A stretch of DNA of 64,000 nt from Rhizobium sp. LC145 (GTDB taxonomy: Bacteria; Pseudomonadota; Alphaproteobacteria; Rhizobiales; Rhizobiaceae): positions 310,001-374,000 of the forward strand of contig NZ_LBHV01000001.1 of assembly GCF_001005825.1 (NCBI RefSeq), written 5' to 3'. The notes below the pieces were generated by a model. It saw nothing but the letters and a program-made list of their open reading frames with translations, was not told the origin of the DNA and made no database searches. Below, piece by piece: positions 43,403 through 53,613 of the stretch (positions are counted from its first letter, which is position 1; every line of letters begins with the position of its first letter). The translations under genes were made by a program, and so were the position numbers.

Positions 43403-44100
43403 ACGGTCTGACCTTCGTCCTTCTGGTGCTCGGCATCGGGCTTGCCTTCCTCGTCTTCAACCATGACAGCGGCCAGACGCTCGGCCTTTCCAACGACGAG
43501 TTCGGCCGCTTCATCTATCTGCTGCCGATCGCCGGCCTTCTCGGCGCGGGCATTCTCGCCGGCCGCCGCGGGGGCTTGAGCCAGTCTCTCCGCTATATCG
43601 CCATCTGGCTCCTGATCATCCTGGCGCTCGTCGCCGCCTATCTCTATCGCGACGACGCCCGCGGCTTTGCGGCGCGCATGTATGCCGGGCTCGTGCCGGG
43701 CAGCGCCGTGGTCGTCACCAGCGAGGGCGGCAACGAGGTCATCATCCACAAGACCATGGGCGGGCATTTCCAGGCGAATGTATCGGTGGATGGCGAAACG
43801 CTTCCCATGCTGGTGGATACCGGCGCCAGCGCCGTCGTACTCACCTATGAGGACGCCGCCCGCATCGGCCTCCATCCCGACGACCTTCGCTACACCTTGA
43901 CCGTCCTGACCGCGAACGGAAGGGCAAGCGCGGCACCTGTCAATATCGACGAAATCGCGATCGGCCCGATCGTCCGCCGCAACGTCCGGGCCATGGTTGC
44001 GGAAGATGGCCGGCTGGACCAGAGCCTCCTCGGCATGACCTTCCTCGCCACGCTCGGCTCGCTGCAGATGCAGACGGACGAGCTGAGATTGCGGGATTAA
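43399..44100 (+). CDS. TIGR02281-type clan AA aspartic protease
   Basis: A 233-residue membrane-anchored retropepsin-like protease. Three hydrophobic helices lie in the first 90 residues. The periplasmic protease domain has the catalytic motif LVDTGAS near residue 138, the flap region FQANVSVDGETLPM before it, and ALGS/LLGMTFLATLGS near the end. A single active-site motif implies dimerisation. The start overlaps the DUF1289 stop. Substrates are not known for this family. Confidence 0.9.
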   Translation: MNGLTFVLLVLGIGLAFLVFNHDSGQTLGLSNDEFGRFIYLLPIAGLLGAGILAGRRGGLSQSLRYIAIWLLIILALVAAYLYRDDARGFAARMYAGLVPGSAVVVTSEGGNEVIIHKTMGGHFQANVSVDGETLPMLVDTGASAVVLTYEDAARIGLHPDDLRYTLTVLTANGRASAAPVNIDEIAIGPIVRRNVRAMVAEDGRLDQSLLGMTFLATLGSLQMQTDELRLRD

Positions 44101-44256
44101 CCGGACTTCGCCGATACGCTCACTCAGCGGTTGCAGGGGGTGGTTTTGGCTCCCAAATTTCCATTTTTAATTGCATTTCTTAATCAACAATCGTAAAGAT
44201 TGCATCGCCGTATTATTCGTCAGTATTTTCCGCTACGGCAAACAGGAGATGCGATC

Positions 44257-45867
44257 ATGAAATGGATGAACGGTCTTATGACCGCCGGGCTCATTGTGCT
44301 CGGCGGGCAGCAAACAATCACGCCTGCATTTGCCCATGGCGCGCTAGAATTTCCGCCGGCCCGCCAGAAATGGTGCTTCCTGCAGAACGACTGGGGTGGC
44401 GACAATCTTCCCGCCAACGAAGCCTGCCGCAAAATGAAAGTAATTGGCGGGGAATACCCTTTCACGCAATGGCATGAATATGCACATCACACGAAACCGC
44501 CTGGCGATCTCGATACGGTGAAAAAGGAGATTGCCGACGGTCAACTTTGCTCCGGCACCGTGGGTACGACGCGCAAGGCGGCCCCTCATAAGGGTTATCC
44601 AATTGCAGACCAGGGTTATCCAATTGCAGACCGCTATCGCAATCGCAATTCCAATCGCAAAGACGGCGTCAACGAACCGTCAAACGCATGGCATGTAACG
44701 GACATTATTACGAAAAATGGAAACTTCGAGCTTGTTTTTGATGGCTCCCCGGCTCCCCATCGGCCCAGCTATTGGCAAGTCTTTCTGACCAAACCTGGCT
44801 ATGATTTCAGTCAGCGCCTGAAGTGGGATGATCTCGACCTCATCACGGAAGTCGGCGACACCCCCTATGATGAAGAGAGCAAGCGTTTCAAGTTTGATGT
44901 GACGGTGCCGGACGGACGGACAGGAAAGGCTATTCTTTACGTGCGATGGCAGCGCTACGGCGACACCTGGTTCGAAAGCGAGGGGTTTTATAGCTGCGCG
45001 GATATCAATCTGATAGCCGAGGATTCTGAACCTCCTTCATTTGACAAAGGCTATTTCATTTCTCGGGGTCTCGATCCGCAACCGGGCGAGCGCCTCCGCT
45101 TCCGGCTTTTCAGTGCACCGCTGTACAGCGAAAAAGTCGATGTCTATCTAGATATTACCGCCGCCAACCAGAAACCAAGCATATGGGCAAAACAGCTCGC
45201 CGATAAACTCAACCAGGGCTACGGAAGCCAGCTTCGCGTCGGTATCAGGCAAGGTGACGCGATCGAGTACAACGATCAGCTTCCCTATGAGAACAAGGTC
45301 TATGTGGCAAGCGAGGAGGACAGTTTTGCAATCTCCATCGAAGATGGAAACAGCAACCTGCCTCCACTTGCCGATGCCGGTCAGGATACGGCTGTGGTCG
45401 GCCCGACGACAATCACCCTGAACGGCACGGGCTCCAGCGATCCTGATGGAGACCCTCTGGCATATCATTGGCACCTGCATAATACCCTGGAGGGTGTTGT
45501 CATCGACAACCCGAACGCCGCTACGACAGCCGTGACGATCCCGTCGGTCACCGAGAGAAAAGAGCTGATCTTCATGCTGCGGGTGACGGATGACAAGGGT
45601 GCTGCAAGCACGGATACGGTGACAGTAACCGTGAACCCGTCCAACGGCGGCGGCTATAACTACGTCTGGCCGGATGGTATCGAGAACTATGAGTGGGGCA
45701 AAACGGTGGTTCTCGGCGTCGACGGCAATCTGTGGAAGTGCAAGCCGTTCCCGCAGGGGGCCTGGTGCAAGCAAAATGTGCCCGCCTATACTCCTGGTGG
45801 CCCGGACATGGCGCCCAATCCTGAGCAGCAACCTTGGGAGCGATATACGCCGCCAGCACGCCGTTGA
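44257..45867 (+). CDS. Copper lytic polysaccharide monooxygenase (AA10), multidomain
   Basis: A secreted 536-residue chitin- or cellulose-attacking enzyme. The signal peptide ends after AFA (residue 26), leaving His27 as the mature N-terminus for the copper histidine brace. The second copper histidine is at about 168 (SPAPHRPSYW). The AA10 domain spans about 27-265. It is followed by a GbpA-domain-2-like module (about 270-365), a PKD domain (about 366-460, ADAGQDTAVVG to VTVTVNP) and a C-terminal carbohydrate-binding module with many Trp/Tyr (about 470-536). AGGAG lies eight bases before the ATG. Codon and base use look less GC-biased than the neighbours, consistent with acquisition. It contains a 21-bp tandem duplication. 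Confidence 0.88.
   Translation: MKWMNGLMTAGLIVLGGQQTITPAFAHGALEFPPARQKWCFLQNDWGGDNLPANEACRKMKVIGGEYPFTQWHEYAHHTKPPGDLDTVKKEIADGQLCSGTVGTTRKAAPHKGYPIADQGYPIADRYRNRNSNRKDGVNEPSNAWHVTDIITKNGNFELVFDGSPAPHRPSYWQVFLTKPGYDFSQRLKWDDLDLITEVGDTPYDEESKRFKFDVTVPDGRTGKAILYVRWQRYGDTWFESEGFYSCADINLIAEDSEPPSFDKGYFISRGLDPQPGERLRFRLFSAPLYSEKVDVYLDITAANQKPSIWAKQLADKLNQGYGSQLRVGIRQGDAIEYNDQLPYENKVYVASEEDSFAISIEDGNSNLPPLADAGQDTAVVGPTTITLNGTGSSDPDGDPLAYHWHLHNTLEGVVIDNPNAATTAVTIPSVTERKELIFMLRVTDDKGAASTDTVTVTVNPSNGGGYNYVWPDGIENYEWGKTVVLGVDGNLWKCKPFPQGAWCKQNVPAYTPGGPDMAPNPEQQPWERYTPPARR
44591..44632 (+). repeat. 21-bp tandem duplication inside the LPMO gene
   Basis: Two exact copies of a 21-base unit (44591-44611 and 44612-44632) encode a repeated GYPIAD segment in frame. 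The duplication lies in a loop of the AA10 domain between the N-terminal histidine and the second copper histidine. Confidence 0.9.
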
Positions 45868-45900
45868 AGCTGCCCGATAACTGAGTTGTCGTACGAAACA

Positions 45901-45928
45901 GGCAAGCGCTCATACATGAGCGCTTGCC
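45901..45928. terminator. Bidirectional terminator
   Basis: A perfect 13-bp inverted repeat (GGCAAGCGCTCAT / ATGAGCGCTTGCC) with two central bases lies between the convergent LPMO and ABC-2 permease genes. An ATCATTTCT tract follows on the + strand. Confidence 0.75.
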
Positions 45929-45935
45929 ATCATTT

Positions 45936-47620
<1,685 letters not shown>

Positions 47621-47735
47621 GAGGACGGTTCTTTGTGGAATCGATTTGCGGAATTCGCGGCCAATATAGGCACGGCAAGTTTCGAAACCATCCCCAAGAG
47701 AAGAATATTGCGTTCGCTTTTAGTGACCAATCCGG

Positions 47736-48557
47736 TCAGAAAACGGTCGTCAGGAAGAACTGGAACGAAACGAAGACGAGGAAGAAGCCGAATCCCATTT
47801 CGAGCTGCCGCTTCGTCATCGCATGCGCCAGCCGCGCGCCATAGGGCGCCACATAGAGCGTGATCGGGATCAGCAGCAGCACGGCGAGCCAGTTGATGTA
47901 GCCGGTCGAGAACGGCGGCAGGCCAGGCACGCCCCAGCCGGCCCAGACATAGCCCGCCAGTCCCGGCAGCGAAATGAGCACGCCGACGCCCGAAGACGTC
48001 GCGACCGCCTGATGGATCGAGCGGCCGTAGAGGGTCATGAACGTGTTGTTGAGCACCCCGCCGCCGATGCCCATCAGCCCGGAGAGAATACCGATCCCGG
48101 TGCCGACGAGGAACTTCACCGGATTTCCCGGCAGGTCGCTGCCGAGGTGCCAGGTGGAGCGGTTGAAGATCATCCGCAGCGCCAGAGCCAGCGCGATCGC
48201 CGCGAAGATCAGCCTCAGCGCCACGCTGGATGCCTCCGCCGCTATTCCCGCGGCGATCAGCGTGCCGAGCGGCACGGCGATCACCCAGCCCTTCAGCAGT
48301 TCGATATCCACCGCGCCCTTTTGCCTGTGCGCCATGAAGGAGCGTATCGAGGTCGGCACGATGATGGCGAGCGAGGTGCCGAGCGCGAGATGCATGCGCA
48401 CTTCCTCCGGCACGCCCAGAAGCCCGAAGACATGATAGAAGACGGGAACCAGGATTGCGCCGCCGCCGATCCCGAAAAGCCCGGCGAGCAGGCCCGCCAC
48501 CACGCCTGCAGCCGCCAGCGCCAGAGCGAACATGATCACTTCGGTCATCGGCGGCAT
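47736..48557 (-). CDS. TauE/SafE family permease
   Basis: A 273-residue inner-membrane protein with about eight helices in two repeats. Each carries the family motif: GLLAGLFGIGGGAILVP near residue 25 and GILSGLMGIGGGVLNN near 160. The family exports sulfite, sulfoacetate and related organic anions; the substrate here is unknown. GGAGTG lies seven bases before the ATG at 48557; an upstream in-frame start lacks similarity. It stands alone. Confidence 0.92.
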   Translation of the reverse strand: MPPMTEVIMFALALAAAGVVAGLLAGLFGIGGGAILVPVFYHVFGLLGVPEEVRMHLALGTSLAIIVPTSIRSFMAHRQKGAVDIELLKGWVIAVPLGTLIAAGIAAEASSVALRLIFAAIALALALRMIFNRSTWHLGSDLPGNPVKFLVGTGIGILSGLMGIGGGVLNNTFMTLYGRSIHQAVATSSGVGVLISLPGLAGYVWAGWGVPGLPPFSTGYINWLAVLLLIPITLYVAPYGARLAHAMTKRQLEMGFGFFLVFVSFQFFLTTVF

Positions 48558-48647
48558 GAAGTCACTCCGGCGGGATGCGGACAAGGGAAAGAACGGCGCA
48601 GTTTTCAACTGCCCAGATTACTGACGAAGGGGCGGGAACGTCTCTTT

Positions 48648-48678
48648 CGTCATCCTCGGACTTGTCCCGAGGATGACG
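48648..48678. repeat. Palindromic intergenic element
   Basis: A perfect 12-bp inverted repeat (CGTCATCCTCGG / CCGAGGATGACG) with a 7-base loop, in the gap upstream of the TauE/SafE gene. Palindromes of this composition occur as dispersed repeats in rhizobial genomes, from memory; no further copy was noticed in this window. Confidence 0.6.
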
Positions 48679-48869
48679 TTGCGTATGCCGGGAGGTTTGC
48701 CAACAAACCGGGACTCTCCCACAACCGCTGTCATTTTTCCGTGACGTTCTTACAGCATTGTTCCCGCGTGGCAAGCAACGGTCGTGCTCCCACGCCGCAC
48801 GCACCCCTCACATGCGCGACCGTGATGACCAAGTTGTTGGCGTTTTCTCATTTCCGCTTGCCAGGCAAA

Positions 48870-48970
48870 TATTGACCATAAGTGCTGAGCTCACGTCTTC
48901 GGAAGCAACGACCTCCCCGCGCGTCCCCGCTTCCGCCCCTTAGCCGGCCCCTCGTGCCGGCTTTTTCTTT
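48870..48970 (+). ncRNA. Candidate small RNA with C-rich loop
   Basis: Between the divergently placed TauE/SafE promoter region and the convergent YjbR gene, the + strand shows a 7-bp stem (CGGAAGC 48900-48906 / GCTTCCG 48929-48935). Its 22-base loop contains ACCTCCCC and GTCCCC, complementary to Shine-Dalgarno sequences. Seven bases after this stem comes a second GC stem with a T-run. No protein frame runs along this strand with an SD. C-rich loops plus a terminal hairpin are typical of rhizobial trans-acting sRNAs. The 5' end is a guess; a weak CTTGCC box at 48857 may be part of the promoter. Confidence 0.45.
48942..48968 (+). terminator. Rho-independent terminator on the + strand
   Basis: A 7-bp stem (AGCCGGC / GCCGGCT) with a CCCTCGT loop followed by TTTTCTTTT. 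No protein gene precedes it on this strand, so it points to a non-coding transcript. Confidence 0.75.
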
Positions 48971-48975
48971 TCATG

Positions 48976-49314
48976 CTACCGCGTTCTTCGGCTTCCGCTT
49001 TTCGGCTTCGGCAGCGCGTGCCGCCATGCCGTTTCGAGGGCGGCCGCAAGCTCCCCCTCTTCCAATTCTGAAAGAATTGCCGTGGTCCAACCTTGCCGCC
49101 CCCAGGCATTCGGCACGGGCGAGAAAGCCTCGGGCGCGGTCAGGCATTTGAGTTCCTGCTCATCCGGCGTGAACTTGAAATTGGCGGTCAATTCGTCCGG
49201 AGCGAGCGTCACGTAGATCCGCACGACGCGGAAGGCGGCGCGGTCGAAATGCGGCGTCTCGGCGGTCCCTTCCAGCGATAGGGCCAGTTTACGCAGGGTC
49301 GCCGCAGTCGCCAT
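48976..49314 (-). CDS. MmcQ/YjbR family protein
   Basis: A 112-residue protein of the MmcQ/YjbR (CyaY-like fold) family. Features are LALSLEGTAETPHFDRAAFRV, ATLAPDEL-type strand and PNAWGRQGWTTAIL near residues 68-81. Some members bind DNA or are accessory to mitomycin resistance; the actual role is unknown. It begins nine bases after the extensin-like gene stop on the same strand, so the two probably share a transcript. Confidence 0.9.
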   Translation of the reverse strand: MATAATLRKLALSLEGTAETPHFDRAAFRVVRIYVTLAPDELTANFKFTPDEQELKCLTAPEAFSPVPNAWGRQGWTTAILSELEEGELAAALETAWRHALPKPKSGSRRTR

Positions 49315-49323
49315 CGCCGCTCC

Positions 49324-50691
49324 TCAATCGCAGTATCGACGCCCCGCCTTGCGCGAGCGCAGGTCGAAATGGAAGTGGTTCCAGTGCTCGGCATTGCTGC
49401 CCGGTCCGAGAACCGTGTTGAAATACTTGCAGCTGTCGTTGCGCACCGCCTTCAGCAGGCCCTTTTCGCGGAAGGCAAACAAGCCCTTCTTGCGCACGTC
49501 GATCCGCTTGCCGTTCTTCAGCACGAACTTGCCCACATCGATCGCGTTCCCGCGGGCGTGCTCCGACATCGGATTATACCTCTGGCGGCTGTTGTTCATG
49601 CGCCGGCAAGAGTAACCGCCCATGGATTCGATGGTCTTCACGCCGGAAAGGTAGCGGTAGCGCGAGGATGGGGCGAGCTCGTGTTTCACCCATTTGGCGA
49701 AGGCGAGCGTCGTCTGGCAGTTGAGCTTGGTGGCGGGCTTCAGGTCGATGCCGCCCGAAAAGCCGCTCACCAGAACCGGGAAGTCGATGCCGCAGCTCGG
49801 GCCGTTCGAAATCCGCGGAATATCCCGGAATTCGACGCCGATGCGCCTAAGCTCGGCGCGGCAGCTCACTTCGGAAGCCGGCATGACCTCGCGCACCCTC
49901 GGGCGCTCGGGCTCGGCGGCCGGGTTTTCCGGCCGCATCAGCATCGCCACTTCCTGCTGCGGCTCTGCCGGCGCGCGGCTCGGCGGGACGACGGGCGATT
50001 GGTCTCCCCAGACCATGGGCTGACCGGAAGGCGCGCCCTGCAAGCCCGCCCCCTGGCGCTTCGGCGGCACCACCACGACGTCGTCGGAGATCGGTTGCGC
50101 GGTTGCGGGCGCTCGCGGCCGTCCCTGCCCCACCGCCACCGGATTGTCGGTGCCGATGCCGTCCACAACCGGCTGATCGCTGTTGCCTTCCGCGATCATG
50201 CTATCCTGTTCCTCGGCCAGGCCCACGACCTCGCTGTCGGCCGCGTTCTCCTCGAAGCCGAACTGGGCGTCCATGTTGACGCCCTCGTCCGGGATGCTCA
50301 TCGGCCCGCTCGCCGCCACCGAAGTTTGCGCCATCGCCTCGTCGCTGTCGATCTTCGGCAGGCGTCCGGCTGTCGCCGGCGGCGGAGCCGGCTGCTGGAG
50401 CGGAGCGGATTGAACGCTGGAGGGCGGCGCGGCGGAATAGCCGCCGGCCGGACCGGGCGTGTCGAGATAGTCGATGGCGCCGCTCGTCTGGGAAACGGGC
50501 GCCGGCGGCACATGATAGGCCTGGTGGGACATCGGCTCGCGCGGCGGCATTCCCCTCGGGGAGATCGCGCCCACGCGGGTCGCGCCGTCAATCGGCGCTG
50601 GCGGCACCAGCCCCTCGGCGGAACAGGCAGCCAGCATCGTCGAGATCAGCAGCGAGGCAATCGCCCGCCGGACAGGGGAAGCATACGCCAT
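49324..50691 (-). CDS. Extensin-like lipoprotein, M15-type peptidase fold
   Basis: A 455-residue exported protein. The signal peptide ends in a lipobox (TMLAAC), so it is probably a lipoprotein. A proline/alanine-rich low-complexity region of about 240 residues follows. The C-terminal extensin-like domain has SEHARGNAIDV near residue 380 and EHWNHFHFDL near 435, the His/Asp/His zinc pattern of D-Ala-D-Ala carboxypeptidase-like folds. It therefore probably acts on peptidoglycan. The ATG at 50691 is preferred; a GTG 12 bases upstream is possible. Confidence 0.88.
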   Translation of the reverse strand: MAYASPVRRAIASLLISTMLAACSAEGLVPPAPIDGATRVGAISPRGMPPREPMSHQAYHVPPAPVSQTSGAIDYLDTPGPAGGYSAAPPSSVQSAPLQQPAPPPATAGRLPKIDSDEAMAQTSVAASGPMSIPDEGVNMDAQFGFEENAADSEVVGLAEEQDSMIAEGNSDQPVVDGIGTDNPVAVGQGRPRAPATAQPISDDVVVVPPKRQGAGLQGAPSGQPMVWGDQSPVVPPSRAPAEPQQEVAMLMRPENPAAEPERPRVREVMPASEVSCRAELRRIGVEFRDIPRISNGPSCGIDFPVLVSGFSGGIDLKPATKLNCQTTLAFAKWVKHELAPSSRYRYLSGVKTIESMGGYSCRRMNNSRQRYNPMSEHARGNAIDVGKFVLKNGKRIDVRKKGLFAFREKGLLKAVRNDSCKYFNTVLGPGSNAEHWNHFHFDLRSRKAGRRYCD

Positions 50692-50835
50692 ACCAGTTGC
50701 CACTCTTGTTCCGCATTCGGACGTCTGAACGGAACGTTAGCCATGGCGGGTAAAGGAAGCCTTGAGAAAACAAGACTTTTTCATGGCCCATGCGCCATTT
50801 TCCCGCCCTTTCCGCGCCATTTTCCCGAAAAGAAA

Positions 50836-50868
50836 CAGCCCGCCGGCGAGCCTGTCGCCGGCGGGCTG
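50836..50868 (-). terminator. Terminator of the second chemoreceptor gene
   Basis: A perfect 14-bp stem (CAGCCCGCCGGCGA / TCGCCGGCGGGCTG) with a 5-base loop, followed on the minus strand by TTTCTTTTC. It lies 20 bases after the chemoreceptor stop. Confidence 0.85.
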
Positions 50869-50888
50869 TCGAAATTTGCGGGTCGGGA

Positions 50889-52721
50889 TCAGGCGGCGCG
50901 GGCGCGCGAGCCTGCCTCATGGGTCGCGGTGCCTCGGGCGCCGCCGAGCTTGAAGGCCGAAAGCAGGCTTTGCAGGTAAAGGCTCCGTTCGGCGAGCGTC
51001 TGGCTCGCCGCCGTGGTTTCCTCCACCATCGCCGCGTTCTGCTGGGTCATCTGGTCCATCTGGTTGACGGATGTGTTGATCTCCTGCAGCCCGGTCGCCT
51101 GCTCGCGCGCGGCGGTGGCGATCGTCTCCACATGCGCGTTCACCCGCTCCACCAGTTCGGCGATCTCGACCAGCGCCTCGCCCGTAGAGCGCACGAGCGT
51201 CACGCCGCCATTCACCTCGCGGGCGGAATTGCCGATCAGCGCCTTGATCTCCTTGGCGGCATTGGCCGAGCGCTGGGCAAGCTCGCGCACTTCCTGGGCG
51301 ACCACCGCAAAACCACGGCCGGCCTCGCCGGCGCGCGCGGCCTCCACGCCTGCGTTCAGCGCCAGAAGGTTGGTCTGGAAGGCGATCTCGTCGATCACCG
51401 AGATGATCTGGCTGATGCGGTTGGAGGAGTCCTCTATGCGCCCCATGGCCTCGATCGCGTCGCGGACGATCTCGCCCGAACGGCCGGCGCTCTCCTTGGT
51501 GTTGCCCACCATGCCGCGCGCCTCATGCGCCCGTTCGGAAGCGGTGCGCACGGTGGCGGTGATCTCGTCCAGCGCCGCGGCCGTCTCCTCGAGCGCGGCT
51601 GCCTGCTGCTCGGTCCGGCGGGAAAGATTGCCCGTCGCCTCGCTGATGTCGGCCGCACTTTCGCGCACCACATGGCCCGTCTCGGCGATTGCGGCGATCG
51701 CGTCATGCAGCGCGCCGACAGCCGTGTTGAAGTCTTCCCGCAGCTTTTCGTATTCCGGGCCGATATCGCCGAGCGAGACGGAAAGATCGCCGCCCGCAAG
51801 GCTTTCGAGCGCGCGGCCGAGCTCGTTCATGGCGCGCGTCTGCCGCTCACCAGCGGCCGTCAGCGTCCGCTCGTTTCCGGCGCGTTCGGCGGCGATCGCC
51901 CGCTGCTGCTGGCTCTCGCGGGCCTGCAGCGCGGCGCGTTCCTCGACGCTGTCGCGCAGCACCACCAGCGCCCGGGCCATCTCGCCGATCTCGTTTCTCT
52001 GGTCGGTGCAGGGAACCGTCACGCCCGCCTCCCCGCCGGCGATCGCCTGTAGCACGCCCTTCACCTTGCCGATCGGCCCGGTGACGCTGCGCACCACCAC
52101 ATAGGCGCCGGCAAGCAGAACCAGCATTCCGATGCCGCAGATCGAGGCGAAGCGCATGGCGTCGCGCCAGAACATGGCATGCAGGTCGTCCACGTAGACG
52201 CCGGTGCCGACGATCCAGCCCCAGGGCTCGAAACCGGCGACATGCGAGAATTTCTCCACCGGCTCCTCGGCGCCCGGCTTCGGCCAATAGTAATCGACGA
52301 AACCCTTGCCCTCGGCCTTCACGGTTTTCACGAATTCCACGAACAGGAACTTGCCGTTCGGGTCCTTGTCGTCGGAAAGGTCGCCGCCGTTCATTTCCGG
52401 CTTGATCGGATGCATGACCATTGTCGGGGCCATGTCGTTGATCCAGAAATAGCCCGTGCCGTTGCCGTAGCGCATGGTGGCGACGATATCCTTGGCGGCG
52501 GCCTGGGCATCCTCCCGGCTCATGGCGCCGGAGGCTTCGAGCTTGTGGTATTTGGCAAGCACCGTCAGCGCGGCATCGTTCATCTGCGCCAGCCCCGCCT
52601 TTCGCTCCACTTCGGAGGAACGGTAGCTCTGGAATAGGCTGAAGGCCATCGCCCCGCACAATATGGCGAGCGAAAGCAGTACAAGGCAGCATAGCCGCCA
52701 GGAAATGGTAAGACGCTGCAT
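50889..52721 (-). CDS. Methyl-accepting chemotaxis protein with Cache domain
   Basis: A 610-residue chemoreceptor. Membrane helices lie at about residues 10-30 and 185-205. The periplasmic domain between them matches single Cache type 2 (AKYHKLEASGAMSREDAQ, GNGTGYFWINDMAPTMVMHP, FEPWGWIVGTGVYVDD). A HAMP domain (VTGPIGKVKGVLQAIAGGE) follows, then a methylation region and the signalling tip FQTNLLALNAGVEAARAGEAGRGFAVVA. The ATG at 52721 has a GGAGGG SD. sCache_2 receptors often sense small organic acids, but the ligand is unknown. No che genes are adjacent. Confidence 0.95.
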   Translation of the reverse strand: MQRLTISWRLCCLVLLSLAILCGAMAFSLFQSYRSSEVERKAGLAQMNDAALTVLAKYHKLEASGAMSREDAQAAAKDIVATMRYGNGTGYFWINDMAPTMVMHPIKPEMNGGDLSDDKDPNGKFLFVEFVKTVKAEGKGFVDYYWPKPGAEEPVEKFSHVAGFEPWGWIVGTGVYVDDLHAMFWRDAMRFASICGIGMLVLLAGAYVVVRSVTGPIGKVKGVLQAIAGGEAGVTVPCTDQRNEIGEMARALVVLRDSVEERAALQARESQQQRAIAAERAGNERTLTAAGERQTRAMNELGRALESLAGGDLSVSLGDIGPEYEKLREDFNTAVGALHDAIAAIAETGHVVRESAADISEATGNLSRRTEQQAAALEETAAALDEITATVRTASERAHEARGMVGNTKESAGRSGEIVRDAIEAMGRIEDSSNRISQIISVIDEIAFQTNLLALNAGVEAARAGEAGRGFAVVAQEVRELAQRSANAAKEIKALIGNSAREVNGGVTLVRSTGEALVEIAELVERVNAHVETIATAAREQATGLQEINTSVNQMDQMTQQNAAMVEETTAASQTLAERSLYLQSLLSAFKLGGARGTATHEAGSRARAA

Positions 52722-52807
52722 GGAATTCCCCCTCCCTTGCAAATTACCGCAAATTCTAATGGAGGAACCTTACCAGGTCATGAAAGCGGCTCCGTCCGCG
52801 GCCGGAG

Positions 52808-52846
52808 GAATAGAGCAAGGGAATGGAGCAAGGGAATGGAGCAAGG
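52808..52846. repeat. 13-bp tandem repeat, three copies
   Basis: Three head-to-tail copies of GAATGGAGCAAGG (the first differs at one base) followed by a partial copy, in the gap upstream of the chemoreceptor gene. No gene overlaps it convincingly. Confidence 0.85.
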
Positions 52847-52945
52847 GGAATGAAGCCGCGAACAAGCGCATCCGCTCGCGTGAACGCTGCCGCGCTCGGC
52901 AAGAGTGATACGCTCACGCTGCCGCTATTTCAGCTCGGTCAAGTA

Positions 52946-53353
52946 TCAATTTGCCGCTGGAACCGGGCAGCTCATGTCGCCCTCCGGGCATTTCAGATAA
53001 TATTGGAAGCTTTCGATGCGGACCTTGGTCAGGTTGTCGAGGCACATGCTGGAAATCAGCGGATAGGCGGTGCCGCCGGCGACTGGGGAGCTTGAGAAAT
53101 TGCATTCGGCGTCGCGGAACGCGACCCAGGCCTTCTGAGCCGATACCAGCAGTTTTTTGGTATCGGCATCGTCTTTCAGGCGCCCCTCGATTTCCCGATA
53201 GAGCTTGTTCAGCTCGGCATCCGATTTCTCATATGCCTTCCCGGCGCAGATATTCATGTCCGTTTGATTGGTCAGATCGCCGCAATTTTGCTCCGCAAAG
53301 GCAAAAGTCGAGGTCGCCAAAACCATGGCGGTCGTCAGCAGTGAAACTCTCAT
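52946..53353 (-). CDS. LprI-like (DUF1311) lysozyme-inhibitor family protein
   Basis: A 135-residue exported protein. The signal peptide ends near FAFA (residue 20). The mature part has NCGDLTNQTDMNICAGKAYEKSDAELNKLY, the DUF1311 signature, and WVAFRDAECNF later. Six cysteines suggest three disulfides. Mycobacterial LprI inhibits lysozyme, but most members are uncharacterised. AGAGGAAGG precedes the ATG. Confidence 0.88.
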   Translation of the reverse strand: MRVSLLTTAMVLATSTFAFAEQNCGDLTNQTDMNICAGKAYEKSDAELNKLYREIEGRLKDDADTKKLLVSAQKAWVAFRDAECNFSSSPVAGGTAYPLISSMCLDNLTKVRIESFQYYLKCPEGDMSCPVPAAN

Positions 53354-53613
53354 CGGCCTTCCTCTCCTTCAAATGAACTCAACTGCAGGGCGATCAACCG
53401 CGCCTACTCCCATGTTACAGGTAATTTTCCGGGTTACGATCAAAGTTATCGAATTCTAATGTAAGCGTTAACAACCCATCGCTGTTCTACCCCAGAGCGG
53501 CACACCGGGCGCGAGCAGCCTCCACGCGGCCACAACGCTCTGGATCAAAACCGCCGACGCAGGCTAGTCTCTCCCTGGCCGGAATCGTCGGCTTTCATTT
53601 GCAGGAGTACAGG

